The notes: a model not told the origin generated them from the letters alone. A stretch of DNA of 64,000 nt from Vibrio sp. 10N.261.45.E2 (GCF_002875705.1 NZ_MCZZ01000146.1:1-64000), one strand, 5' to 3'; numbered from the stretch's first letter, positions 43,345-52,486 are shown. Numbers and translations are program-made.

Positions 43345-43734
43345 CTATTTTTTATTGTTAATGAAAAGCACTGGCGCAAAGATATTAATACCTAGAACCA
43401 GTAAATAGGTCAGTTTGAGGGGAACTAATTCCACCTGCATATACATGTAGACAATAGAGAATAGTAGAACTGTGATAAGGATTTTTAGCGCTTCGCCTGC
43501 ATAGAACGACGCCGCAACTAACTTAGTTGCGCGAGCTCCACTAAATAGGAAAGCACACACACAAAAAACTGCATTTGCGATGACAAAAATACCGCCACCG
43601 ATTAATGCAGCAAAACCCCAATCAGGATTAACAGCTAAACCTAACCCTATCGCCACTAATATAACCGCGCTAAGCTCGATCAATAACATTTGCTTTGCAA
43701 GCACTCGTCCTGGTCTTGCTAACGCCGCTACCAT
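43345..43734 (-). CDS. atpI: ATP synthase protein I
   Basis: 129 residues with four hydrophobic segments, matching AtpI/UncI: non-essential, probably helps assemble the c ring. It is the first gene of the atp operon; the promoter lies 60-90 bases upstream of its ATG. Confidence 0.92.
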   Translation of the reverse strand: MVAALARPGRVLAKQMLLIELSAVILVAIGLGLAVNPDWGFAALIGGGIFVIANAVFCVCAFLFSGARATKLVAASFYAGEALKILITVLLFSIVYMYMQVELVPLKLTYLLVLGINIFAPVLFINNKK

Positions 43735-43799
43735 GTATTCGTTCCTCTTTTAAGCCTTCTTTACTACTCGCTTAAAAGCGTGCTGAGAAATTGGCGAAA

Positions 43800-43827
43800 A
43801 TTATACGTTCAGCCAAATTGATTGCAA
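43800..43827 (-). promoter_or_regulatory. atp operon promoter
   Basis: On the minus strand TTGCAA (43822-43827), 16-bp spacer and consensus TATAAT (43800-43805); start near 43793, about 60 bases before atpI. Good match and only strong candidate in the parB-atpI gap. Confidence 0.7.
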
Positions 43828-43926
43828 TAACAATGCAGCAATCATTTACATTTTTATATACAAACCTACAACTTTTGTACGAAATTACTTGTTTATTACA
43901 TAATTGACCTAAATCAATTATCTCAT

Positions 43927-44808
43927 TTAGTACTCTAGTTTAGCAATAAGTTGCTCTAATTTGTGAGGCTCATCAAGAGTAATTGTCACTTTTGACTTAC
44001 CGCTAACAGAACGAGTAACTGAAACGTTTGCTTGCAATTTTTCCGTGAGTCTTCGTGAAAGTTCGATAGCTTCTGTGTCTTCAGGCTTCGATTCAGCTTC
44101 AACGTCTAGTTTTAAGCACTTTTTAACAAGTTGCTCAGTTTGACGAACAGTCATTTTTTTGGTTGCCGCGATGTTTGCTGCTTCAACCTGGGTATCACCT
44201 TCGAGCGCAAGCAAGGCTCGAGCATGCCCCATTTCCAATTGTTTATTGGAAACTAAACCTTTTACTTCATTTTCGAGCTGATTTAGACGTAATAAGTTAC
44301 TTACCGTCGCTCTCGATTTTCCGATCACTTCAGCAACTTGTTGGTGTGTCAGCTCAAATTCGTTCTGTAGGCGCTCTAGCGCTTGTGCTTCTTCGATAAC
44401 ATTCAGGTCTTCACGCTGAATGTTCTCAATCAATGCCATCGCAATTGCGGCCTTGTCTTCAACTCTCTTAATCAGACATGGCACTTGCTTAAGGCCAGCT
44501 TGACGAGCCGCTCTCCAACGACGCTCACCAGCAATAATCTCGAACTGGTCATGCGCCAACGGGCGAACGACGATCGGTTGGATAATGCCTTGAGATTGAA
44601 TCGATGCAGCCAGCTCTTCTAGCGCTTCAGGCGCAATATCCTTACGCGGTTGATATACACCAGGCTTCAAGCAACCAACAGCCAGTTCGATAAGCTCACC
44701 ATCAGCCGACAACGCCTGACTATGGGAAGCAACTTGCTGTTTTTCACGAGCCAATGAGCTAGTTGCAAGCAATGCATCTAGCCCTTTTCCTAAACCACGC
44801 TTAGACAT
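43927..44808 (-). CDS. parB: Chromosome-partitioning protein ParB
   Basis: 293 residues. The N-terminal CTP-binding motif GERRWRAARQAG (near 94) and a central helix-turn-helix (about 145-175, HQQVAEVIGKSRATVSNLLRL in two parts) are clear; the C-terminal region dimerises. ParB spreads from parS sites near the origin and recruits ParA/SMC. It begins 23 bases after parA. Confidence 0.97.
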   Translation of the reverse strand: MSKRGLGKGLDALLATSSLAREKQQVASHSQALSADGELIELAVGCLKPGVYQPRKDIAPEALEELAASIQSQGIIQPIVVRPLAHDQFEIIAGERRWRAARQAGLKQVPCLIKRVEDKAAIAMALIENIQREDLNVIEEAQALERLQNEFELTHQQVAEVIGKSRATVSNLLRLNQLENEVKGLVSNKQLEMGHARALLALEGDTQVEAANIAATKKMTVRQTEQLVKKCLKLDVEAESKPEDTEAIELSRRLTEKLQANVSVTRSVSGKSKVTITLDEPHKLEQLIAKLEY

Positions 44809-44831
44809 TGAGCGAATTCCTTTGGTTGGAC

Positions 44832-45605
44832 CTATACTGGGACTTCTTCACGACGCAACATTTCGCCAGCAAGAGCAAGATAAGCCTTAGCTCCTGCGGA
44901 ATATTTGTCGTAGTACATTGCTGGCTTGCCGTGACTCGGGGCTTCTGCCAGACGTACATTTCTAGGGATCACAGTTCGGTAGACTTTGCTACCAAAGTGT
45001 TTTTTGAGTTGATCAGATACTTCGTTCGATAAGCGGTTACGAGGATCGTACATGGTACGCAGAAGACCTTCGATCTTCAGATTCTCGTTTACAACTGCCG
45101 CTAGCTTACTGATGGTATCCATCAATGCAGTCAAACCTTCCAAAGCAAAATATTCACATTGCATCGGAACCAATACGGAATCGGCCGCAGCCATCGCGTT
45201 GATTGTAAGAAGGTTTAATGAGGGTGGGCAATCAATAAAGATGAAATCATAGTTATTGCGAATGGATTCGAGTGCGTTTTTTAAACGAACTTCACGAGCA
45301 AACACTTCCATCAACTTGATTTCTGCCGCAGTAACATCACCGTTCGCGGCGATGAGGTCATAATTGCCAGATGTACTCCGACAAACTACCTCATCAAATG
45401 GGGTGTCTTCAACCAACAAATCGTAAGCAGTTGCTTCAACTTGATATTTGTCGACACCGCTCGCCATAGTGGCATTACCTTGAGGATCGAGGTCAACAAC
45501 TAATATCTTGCGTTTTGTTGCCGCCATTGATGCTGCTAAATTAATGCAAGTTGTTGTTTTTCCTACGCCACCTTTTTGGTTGGCAATTGCTACGATTCTA
45601 CCCAC
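44832..45605 (-). CDS. parA: Chromosome-partitioning ATPase ParA
   Basis: 257 residues. Deviant Walker A KGGVGKTT near residue 12 and Walker B FIFIDCPPSL near 120. It is the short chromosomal ParA without an N-terminal regulatory domain, working with ParB to segregate the origin of chromosome 1. Start codon is GTG (45603-45605). It is 14 bases after rsmG in the leftward mnmG-rsmG-parAB set. Confidence 0.97.
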   Translation of the reverse strand: MGRIVAIANQKGGVGKTTTCINLAASMAATKRKILVVDLDPQGNATMASGVDKYQVEATAYDLLVEDTPFDEVVCRSTSGNYDLIAANGDVTAAEIKLMEVFAREVRLKNALESIRNNYDFIFIDCPPSLNLLTINAMAAADSVLVPMQCEYFALEGLTALMDTISKLAAVVNENLKIEGLLRTMYDPRNRLSNEVSDQLKKHFGSKVYRTVIPRNVRLAEAPSHGKPAMYYDKYSAGAKAYLALAGEMLRREEVPV

Positions 45606-45619
45606 TATGGCCTCGCTGA

Positions 45620-46252
45620 TTATCCCTGACGCGATAAAGTAACTAGATGACGCTCTCCATCAAGCTCTGGCACTTGCAAAGCTTTAATGTCTGTCACTGA
45701 ACACCATTCAGGTAACAGGTCGATTTCGTCTCTAGGATGTTGTCCCTTAAGAGCCAAAAATACACCGGATTGCTCTTTAGGTAAATGGTGACACCACTCT
45801 ACCATGTCTGTCATTGACGCAAATGCACGACTGAGCACTGCATCAAACTTTTCTTCTGGTTGAAATTCTTCAACGCGACTTTGAACCGGTACCACGTTGT
45901 CGATACCCAGCTCATGAATCACTTGCTTGATAAAACGAATACGCTTACCTAGGCTGTCTAGCAAGTAAAACTCGCAGTCTGGATTCATGATTGAGAGCGG
46001 AATCCCAGGAAGACCCGGTCCCGTGCCAACATCAATAAAGCGCTTACCTTGTAAGTGAGTGCTAACAATGATGCTATCTAAGATATGTTTCACCATCATT
46101 TCTAGTGGGTCACGAACTGACGTTAGGTTATAGGCTTTGTTCCACTTGTTCAGTAACTCAACGTAGCCAACCAGTTGGCCACGTTGTTTTTCAGATACTT
46201 CAAGTTCAGTCTGGCCAATCAGGTGATCCAGTTTTTCGCGTAATGCGCTCAT
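45620..46252 (-). CDS. rsmG: 16S rRNA (guanine-527-N7) methyltransferase
   Basis: 210 residues, GidB family. SAM-binding motif I FIDVGTGPGLPGIPLSI near residue 71 is intact. It makes m7G527 in 16S rRNA; loss gives low-level streptomycin resistance in other species. Its start codon overlaps the mnmG stop by one base (TAATG). Confidence 0.97.
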   Translation of the reverse strand: MSALREKLDHLIGQTELEVSEKQRGQLVGYVELLNKWNKAYNLTSVRDPLEMMVKHILDSIIVSTHLQGKRFIDVGTGPGLPGIPLSIMNPDCEFYLLDSLGKRIRFIKQVIHELGIDNVVPVQSRVEEFQPEEKFDAVLSRAFASMTDMVEWCHHLPKEQSGVFLALKGQHPRDEIDLLPEWCSVTDIKALQVPELDGERHLVTLSRQG

Positions 46253-48147
46253 TATGCTTCCTCACCCTTTTTCAACAGGCCATGTTTTTTCAAGTAAACC
46301 AACAAAATTGAGATTGCTGCAGGTGTGATACCTGAGATTCGCGAAGCAATACCAATTGAGTCAGGCTTAGCGGTCGTTAGTTTAAGAACCACTTCGTTAG
46401 AAAGCCCTTTTACCTTGCTGTAATCAATATCAGCAGGCAGTTTGGTGTTTTCATGACGCAGTGATTTTTCAATTTCGTCTTGTTGACGCTGGATGTAACC
46501 ATCGTACTTCACTTGGATCTCAACTTGCTCAGACGCTTGTTGATCTTCCAGTGCAGGACCAAAACGATCCAATGCGGTTAGCTGTGAATAAGTCATTTCA
46601 GGGCGACGAAGAAGATCTTCACCGCTCGCTTCACGAGACATTGGTGTTTTCAGAATTTGGTTCAGTTGATCAATATCTTCAGATTTTGGATTAATCCAGG
46701 TCTCTTTCAGACGTTGACGTTCTTTCTCCATGTTTTCCATCTTTTCGTTGAAACGAGCCCAACGAGCATCGTCAACCAGGCCAAGTTCACGCGACTTCTC
46801 AGTCAAGCGAATATCGGCGTTGTCTTCACGAAGTAGCAGACGGTATTCCGCACGAGACGTAAACATGCGGTAAGGTTCTTTGGTTCCCATGGTCGATAGG
46901 TCGTCAATAAGCACACCCATGTAAGCTTGGTCACGACGCGGGCTCCAGCCTTCTTTGCCTTGAGTAAACAAACTTGCATTTAGACCCGCCATCAAGCCTT
47001 GCGCAGCCGCTTCTTCGTAGCCAGTGGTACCGTTGATTTGACCCGCGAAGAATAGACCTTTAATAAACTTAGTTTCGTAAGTCAGCTTAAGGTCTCGAGG
47101 ATCAAAGAAATCGTATTCAATCGCATAGCCAGGGCGAACGATATGAGCATTTTCAAAGCCCTTCATCGAACGAACAATTTGAACCTGTACATCAAACGGT
47201 AGACTGGTAGATATACCATTCGGGTATAACTCATGAGTCGTTAGACCTTCAGGTTCAATAAAAATTTGGTGACTGTTTTTATCAGCAAAACGCATCACTT
47301 TGTCTTCAATCGAAGGACAGTAGCGAGGGCCAATACCTTCAATTACACCCGCGTACATTGGGCTGCGATCAAGGTTAGCGCGAATCACATCATGCGTATT
47401 TTCATTTGTATGCGTGATGTAACATGGAATTTGACGAGGTTGTTGAGCTCGGTTACCCATGAACGAGAAAACAGGCGTCGGGTTATCCCCGTGCTGAATC
47501 TCAAGTTCAGAAAAATCAACACTGCGCGCATCGATACGAGGAGGTGTACCTGTTTTCAGGCGATCAACTCGGAATGGAAGATCACGAAGACGGTCAGCCA
47601 GTGCGATCGATGGTGGATCGCCAGCACGGCCGCCAGAAGAACTTTCCATACCAATATGGATCTTTCCGCCTAGGAATGTGCCCACAGTTAGGACCACAGC
47701 GCTTGCACGGAACTTAAGCCCCATTTGCGTTACCACACCCACCACTTGATCTTGTTCAACGATCAAATCATCAACCGATTGTTGGAACAAAGTTAGGTTT
47801 GGTGTGTTTTCAAGAGCGTTGCGAACAAAGGCTTTGTAAAGTGCGCGGTCAGCTTGTGCACGAGTCGCACGAACTGCAGGGCCTTTTGATGCGTTCAATG
47901 TTCTGAACTGAATACCTGCATGATCAATAGCTTGCGCCATTAATCCACCCATTGCATCGACCTCTTTTACCAAGTGGCCCTTACCGATCCCGCCAATGGC
48001 AGGGTTACAAGACATTTGTCCTAATGTATCGATATTATGAGTAAGTAATAACGTACTTTGACCAGTACGTGCAGATGCGAGTGCGGCTTCCGTTCCTGCA
48101 TGGCCACCACCAACAACGATGACGTCAAATTTTTCGTGATAAAGCAT
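46252..48147 (-). CDS. mnmG: tRNA uridine 5-carboxymethylaminomethyl modification enzyme MnmG
   Basis: 631 residues, full length. N-terminal FAD motif VVGGGHAGTEAALA (11-24), conserved cysteine in SCNPAIGGIGKGH and the C-terminal tRNA-binding helical domain ending KKHGLLKK. With MnmE (also here) it installs the cmnm5 group at wobble U34. The gene is next to oriC and transcribed away from it, as in E. coli and V. cholerae (gidA). Confidence 0.98.
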   Translation of the reverse strand: MLYHEKFDVIVVGGGHAGTEAALASARTGQSTLLLTHNIDTLGQMSCNPAIGGIGKGHLVKEVDAMGGLMAQAIDHAGIQFRTLNASKGPAVRATRAQADRALYKAFVRNALENTPNLTLFQQSVDDLIVEQDQVVGVVTQMGLKFRASAVVLTVGTFLGGKIHIGMESSSGGRAGDPPSIALADRLRDLPFRVDRLKTGTPPRIDARSVDFSELEIQHGDNPTPVFSFMGNRAQQPRQIPCYITHTNENTHDVIRANLDRSPMYAGVIEGIGPRYCPSIEDKVMRFADKNSHQIFIEPEGLTTHELYPNGISTSLPFDVQVQIVRSMKGFENAHIVRPGYAIEYDFFDPRDLKLTYETKFIKGLFFAGQINGTTGYEEAAAQGLMAGLNASLFTQGKEGWSPRRDQAYMGVLIDDLSTMGTKEPYRMFTSRAEYRLLLREDNADIRLTEKSRELGLVDDARWARFNEKMENMEKERQRLKETWINPKSEDIDQLNQILKTPMSREASGEDLLRRPEMTYSQLTALDRFGPALEDQQASEQVEIQVKYDGYIQRQQDEIEKSLRHENTKLPADIDYSKVKGLSNEVVLKLTTAKPDSIGIASRISGITPAAISILLVYLKKHGLLKKGEEA

Positions 48148-48234
48148 GAACCGACCTCAGGTATTCAAACGTTTTCTAGATTGATAAAAAGGAGCGATAT
48201 TCTACCTGTTTTCATAGCCTGAGAAAACGTTTTT

Positions 48235-48575
48235 GGGATTTTTCGAAAAAGCGTTTTTTAATTAATATAGATAAGATCTTTAAGGAGATCTTTTATTAGA
48301 TCTATTATTAGGATCGAAGGTGTCTGTGGATAAGTCGAAAATGATCAACGAGATCATGGATCTTTTTTGGATCAAATGGTGTGATCTAACTTTGATCAGG
48401 ATGAGGATTAGCTGGGATCAAAATGGCTACTTATTCACAGGGGAGAATTAGCCTAAAACTTGTTATTTGGATAACTATAGGTTAATCACCGTATATGTAT
48501 GATCTTATCCACAAAGAAAATTGAAAATAGATCGCTAATTTTCAATGTTTTTTCGAAAAAGTTATTCACAACGGC
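48235..48575. other. oriC: Chromosome 1 replication origin (oriC)
   Basis: This 482-bp gap between mnmG and mioC contains 13 GATC sites between 48275 and 48533, four sequences matching TTATNCACA: on plus at 48431-48439, 48505-48513 and 48562-48570, on minus at 48325-48333, and a weaker box at 48466-48474. The left part is AT-rich with GATCT repeats every 12 bases (48275, 48287, 48299), the duplex-unwinding region. The gene context is the same as V. cholerae oriCI. DnaA opens the duplex here and SeqA/Dam control timing. Confidence 0.95.
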
Positions 48576-48588
48576 GATGTTCAGAGGC

Positions 48589-48615
48589 AAAAAAAGCGGC
48601 ATAAGCCGCTTTTTT
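48589..48615 (-). terminator. Intrinsic terminator after mioC, facing oriC
   Basis: On the minus strand AAAAAAGCGGC, loop TTAT, GCCGCTTTTTTT. It starts 15 bases beyond the mioC stop and lies between mioC and oriC, so mioC transcription should mostly stop before the origin. Confidence 0.9.
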
Positions 48616-48629
48616 AGAGAAGGGAGAGG

Positions 48630-49064
48630 TTAGAATTGGTCGTTATGATCGTTAAACCACGCTTCTGCTGCGTCTTCTGGAACCGGAGTTTCCAATACAT
48701 CGATGGTAAAACAGTCAGAAATAGGCAGAGCACCGAGTTCTTTCATCTGGTTGTGGACTGATTTACCCGCCAAACAGAAGGTATCGTAACTTGAATCTCC
48801 AAGCGCCACGACAGCAAAACGAACCTGGCTTAAATCTGGAGATTGCTGGGTTAATGCGTCGATAAACGGCTTAATATTATCTGGAAATTCACCAGCACCA
48901 TGAGTTGAAGTCACAAGCAGCCAAAAGCCTTGTTGGGGAATATCATCGTACTCAGGCTGATTGTGAAGGGTTATCTCATGACCTTGCTCTTCAAGAAGAT
49001 CATTGAGGTGGTCGCCAACGTATTCTGCGCCACCTAAGGTGCTGCCCGTAATAATGTGGATCAT
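48630..49064 (-). CDS. mioC: Flavodoxin-like protein MioC
   Basis: 144 residues, an FMN-binding flavodoxin-fold protein: STLGGAEYV (FMN phosphate loop, near 8) and STHGAGEFPDN near 55. In E. coli MioC is needed for biotin synthase activity in vitro. The ATG at 49064 fits the family; an upstream start 11 codons earlier would be odd. It is transcribed towards oriC, the classical arrangement, but with a strong terminator between. Confidence 0.95.
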   Translation of the reverse strand: MIHIITGSTLGGAEYVGDHLNDLLEEQGHEITLHNQPEYDDIPQQGFWLLVTSTHGAGEFPDNIKPFIDALTQQSPDLSQVRFAVVALGDSSYDTFCLAGKSVHNQMKELGALPISDCFTIDVLETPVPEDAAEAWFNDHNDQF

Positions 49065-49082
49065 TAAGCTGTCCTTACAAAG

Positions 49083-49109
49083 AAAAAAGGCCAGCATGAG
49101 CCGGCCTTT
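49083..49109 (-). terminator. Intrinsic terminator after mnmE
   Basis: On the minus strand AAAGGCCGGC, loop TCAT, GCTGGCCTTT then TTTT (49083-49109), with one G-T pair. Lies 6 bases beyond the mnmE stop. Confidence 0.85.
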
Positions 49110-49114
49110 AAAGG

Positions 49115-50476
49115 TTATTTACCAATACAGAATGAAGAGAAGATGCGACCTAAAAGATCATCGGAACTGAACTCACCGGTGATCTCATTGAGGTGTTGTT
49201 GGGTAATACGAAGCTCTTCCGCTAAGATCTCACCCGCCATGTAGCCTTCAAGCTGTTGTTGACCGATATCTAGGTGCTCAGATGCACGTTCTAGGGCATC
49301 TAAGTGACGACGACGCGCCATAAAGCCGCCTTCATGACCACCAGCAAAGCCCATACAATCTTTTAGATGGCTACGCAGAGCATCAACACCTTGGCCTGTT
49401 TTTGCTGACAAGCGAATGAGGGTTGGATCGTTCACATGACAAATCCCCAGCTCTTCACTGGTTTGATCCGCTTTATTACGAATTACCGTCATACCGATGT
49501 TATCCGGTAGACGATCAACGAAATCTGGCCAGATATCTTTCGGGTCTGTGGCGTCTGTTGTTGTGCCATCGACCATAAATAAAACTCGGTCAGCTTGAGC
49601 AATTTCTTCCCAAGCACGTTCAATACCGATTTTTTCTACTTCATCAGAAGCATCACGCAGACCTGCAGTGTCAATAATGTGCAGTGGCATACCGTCAATA
49701 TGGATATGTTCACGCAGTACATCACGCGTGGTACCAGCAATATCAGTCACAATTGCAGACTCTTTACCTGACAGTGCATTCAATAGGCTCGATTTACCCG
49801 CATTTGGGCGACCTGCAATCACGACCTTCATACCTTCGCGCATGATGGCGCCTTGGTTAGCTTCTTGGCGTACAGCTTCGAGGTTATCGATGATAGCTTG
49901 TAAGTCAGCACTTACTTTACCGTCAGCAAGGAAATCAATTTCTTCTTCAGGGAAGTCGATAGCGGCTTCAACATAGATGCGTAGATGAATCAGTGAATCC
50001 ACCAACGTATTAATGCGCTTAGAGAATTCACCTTGTAGCGATTGAAGTGCCGATTTCGCCGCTTCTTCCGAGCTGGCATCAATTAAGTCAGCAATTGCTT
50101 CTGCTTGAGTTAAATCCATCTTGTCGTTCAAGAACGCACGTTCTGAAAACTCACCTGGACGCGCAGCACGTACGCCAGAAATAGCAAGGATGCGTTTGAT
50201 GAGCATATCCATCACTACCGGGCCGCCGTGGCCTTGCAGCTCTAACACGTCTTCGCCAGTAAACGAATTTGGGTTAGGGAAGTAAAGCGCGATACCTTGG
50301 TCGAGTTCGATGCCATCTTGAGATTTAAACGGAAGGTACTCAGCGTAGCGAGGCTTAAGTGTTTTTCCTGTTACTTCTAGGGCAACCTGAGTCGCCAGTG
50401 GGCCTGAAACGCGGATAATACCAACGCCACCGCGGCCGGGCGCAGTCGCTTGAGCAACAATCGTATCTGTAGTCAT
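49115..50476 (-). CDS. mnmE: tRNA modification GTPase MnmE
   Basis: 453 residues. An N-terminal THF-binding domain (1-120), a helical domain containing the inserted G domain (about 215-375; GRPNAGKSSLLNAL P-loop, TTRD switch, DTAGLR) and the C-terminal CIGK with the functional Cys. It partners MnmG. ATG at 50476 (MTTDTIVAQ) fits; a start 6 codons upstream is less likely. Confidence 0.97.
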   Translation of the reverse strand: MTTDTIVAQATAPGRGGVGIIRVSGPLATQVALEVTGKTLKPRYAEYLPFKSQDGIELDQGIALYFPNPNSFTGEDVLELQGHGGPVVMDMLIKRILAISGVRAARPGEFSERAFLNDKMDLTQAEAIADLIDASSEEAAKSALQSLQGEFSKRINTLVDSLIHLRIYVEAAIDFPEEEIDFLADGKVSADLQAIIDNLEAVRQEANQGAIMREGMKVVIAGRPNAGKSSLLNALSGKESAIVTDIAGTTRDVLREHIHIDGMPLHIIDTAGLRDASDEVEKIGIERAWEEIAQADRVLFMVDGTTTDATDPKDIWPDFVDRLPDNIGMTVIRNKADQTSEELGICHVNDPTLIRLSAKTGQGVDALRSHLKDCMGFAGGHEGGFMARRRHLDALERASEHLDIGQQQLEGYMAGEILAEELRITQQHLNEITGEFSSDDLLGRIFSSFCIGK

Positions 50477-50555
50477 AGTTGTGCCTGCTAGCATGTGAAA
50501 GCCAAAACGGGGCGTTCACGATTAATCAATTAGCTGAATTGTAATCAGCTAAAAA

Positions 50556-50582
50556 CAAAAAGGCGACCTTTTGGTCGCCTTT
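50556..50582 (-). terminator. Intrinsic terminator after yidC
   Basis: On the minus strand AAAGGCGACC, loop AAAA, GGTCGCCTTT then TT (50556-50582), 25 bases beyond the yidC stop. Confidence 0.88.
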
Positions 50583-50606
50583 CTTTATCTCTTTCTACTA
50601 TCGAAC

Positions 50607-52226
50607 TTACTTAGAATGTAAGCCTTTCTTTTCCAGCGCGCGGTAGATAAGCGTTTGCTGAATCAGAGTTACGATGTTCGATACTAGCCAGTAAAGAACC
50701 AGACCTGAAGGGAAGAACAGGAAGAAGAATGTGAACATAACCGGCATAAAGGTCATGATCTTCTGCTGCATAGGATCCGTTACAGTTGTCGGGCTCATCT
50801 TCTGGATTAGGAACATTGAAGCACCCATCAGAAGTGGCAAGATGTAGTATGGGTCTTGTGCTGAAAGGTCGGTAATCCAACCGAAGAACGGTGAGTGACG
50901 CAGTTCAACAGACTCCATTAGTGCCCAGTAAAGCGAAATGAAGATAGGCATTTGTAGAAGGATAGGTAAACAGCCACCTAGTGGGTTTACTTTCTCTTTC
51001 TTGTAAAGCTCCATCATTTCTTGGCTCATGCGTTGACGGTCGTCGCCAATACGCTCACGCATTGCAGTCAGCTTAGGCTGAAGCATACGCATTTTCGCCA
51101 TAGACGTGTACTGAGCTTTCGTTAGTGGGTACATAGCACCACGAACGATGAAAGTTAGACAGATGATTGCCAGACCCCAGTTCACAACGATGCCTTGAAT
51201 GAACGAAAGCAGAGTATGAAGTGGTTTAGCAATGAACCATAACCAACCGTAGTCAACTACTAGGTCTAGGTTTGGTGCAACAGCAGCCATTTGGTCTTGA
51301 AGTTTAGGACCAACCCAAAGCGTTGCTTTGAAGCTTGCTTCGTCGCCATTAGCGATGGTCTTGTTCGGCATGCGAACACCGATGTCGCCAAGGTTACCAA
51401 TTACACGAGTGTAAAGGTTGCTGCCTGCTTCGTCGCGTGGAATCCAAGCACTAGCAAAGTAGTGTTGAATCATCGCTGCCCAACCTTGACCGTTTGCTAG
51501 GTTAAGAGACAGGTTGCGATCTTGCATGTCGTCGAAGCTGTATTTTTTGTAACGCGTATCTTCCGTAGAGTAAGCACCACCACGGTAAGTTGGCATTGTT
51601 AGGCTACCACCGTCATCCATAACGTTTTGACGTAGGTGAGCGTACATGCCGAATGTAGCGTTATTGCCAGAGTTGTTGATTACATCGTATTCAACGTCAA
51701 TCGCGTAGCTGCCGCGCTTAAGTACGAATGTTTTTGTGTAATCAAGGCCGTTCGCTTGGTAAGTCATTGGGATGCGTAGTTCATCTTGACCTTCAGCCAG
51801 CGTAAAGCTGTCTGCTGAAACCGTGTAGCTAGGGCGGTTAGTGCTGCTTAAATCGATACCTTGAGGACCCACTAGACCGCTTTGAGCGATAAACTGGTGA
51901 CCAGCTTCGTTTTTAAGAAGAACAAAAGTCTCTTCTGAATCGAACTCAGCAGAGTAATCGTTTAGGTTTGCTTTAACGACATCACCACCAACCGTATCAA
52001 TTGACAGAGTCAGTACATCAGTTGTTACTGTGATAGTTTTAGCAGAAGCAACTTGACCAGGAGCCGGGTCTAGATCATCTGCATAAGATGGCGCTGGTAG
52101 GGTGCTGCCAGATTGTGCCTGCTCAACCGCTTGTGGTGCTGGATTCTGAGCTACGTTCCATTGTTGGAACAGTAGGAAAGAAACCAAAGCCAATGCGATT
52201 AACAGGATATTACGTTGAGAATCCAT
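50607..52226 (-). CDS. yidC: Membrane protein insertase YidC
   Basis: 539 residues: an N-terminal signal-anchor (about 5-22), a large periplasmic beta domain (about 55-340), and the conserved five-helix insertase core (about 345-530) with YPLTKAQYTSMAKMRMLQP, the hydrophilic groove segment. It inserts and folds inner-membrane proteins, with or without SecYEG; substrates include AtpE, encoded nearby. It starts 2 bases after yidD, indicating coupling. Confidence 0.98.
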   Translation of the reverse strand: MDSQRNILLIALALVSFLLFQQWNVAQNPAPQAVEQAQSGSTLPAPSYADDLDPAPGQVASAKTITVTTDVLTLSIDTVGGDVVKANLNDYSAEFDSEETFVLLKNEAGHQFIAQSGLVGPQGIDLSSTNRPSYTVSADSFTLAEGQDELRIPMTYQANGLDYTKTFVLKRGSYAIDVEYDVINNSGNNATFGMYAHLRQNVMDDGGSLTMPTYRGGAYSTEDTRYKKYSFDDMQDRNLSLNLANGQGWAAMIQHYFASAWIPRDEAGSNLYTRVIGNLGDIGVRMPNKTIANGDEASFKATLWVGPKLQDQMAAVAPNLDLVVDYGWLWFIAKPLHTLLSFIQGIVVNWGLAIICLTFIVRGAMYPLTKAQYTSMAKMRMLQPKLTAMRERIGDDRQRMSQEMMELYKKEKVNPLGGCLPILLQMPIFISLYWALMESVELRHSPFFGWITDLSAQDPYYILPLLMGASMFLIQKMSPTTVTDPMQQKIMTFMPVMFTFFFLFFPSGLVLYWLVSNIVTLIQQTLIYRALEKKGLHSK

Positions 52227-52228
52227 CG

Positions 52229-52486
52229 TTATTTATCTCTGTCTTGTTTTTGGACTGGTGGAACGGGGTCAAAGCCCCCTTCGTTCAAAGGATGGCATTT
52301 TAATAGACGTTTGCCTGATAACCAACACCCTTTTACAAAACCGTGAGCTTTCAACGCTTCTATCGCATATAAAGAGCAGGTTGGAGTAAATCGGCAGCGT
52401 GGGCCGATGAGTGGACTAATAAACCATCTATAAAAATAGATGGGTATTAGCGCTATCCACGCGAAGGGCGAGACAGGCGAAGCCAT
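52229..52486 (-). CDS. yidD: Membrane protein insertion efficiency factor YidD
   Basis: 85 residues: an amphipathic N-terminal helix (PIYFYRWFISPLIGPRC) and the conserved CRFTPTCSLYAIEAL cysteine motif and LLKCHPL. It helps YidC-dependent insertion. It overlaps the end of rnpA by 34 bases in another frame. Confidence 0.95.
   Translation of the reverse strand: MASPVSPFAWIALIPIYFYRWFISPLIGPRCRFTPTCSLYAIEALKAHGFVKGCWLSGKRLLKCHPLNEGGFDPVPPVQKQDRDK

Noticed and set aside
47266..47673. 135-codon open frame opposite mnmG
   Set aside because: It lies fully inside a conserved gene on the other strand, has no ribosome site and no family resemblance; an antisense shadow.
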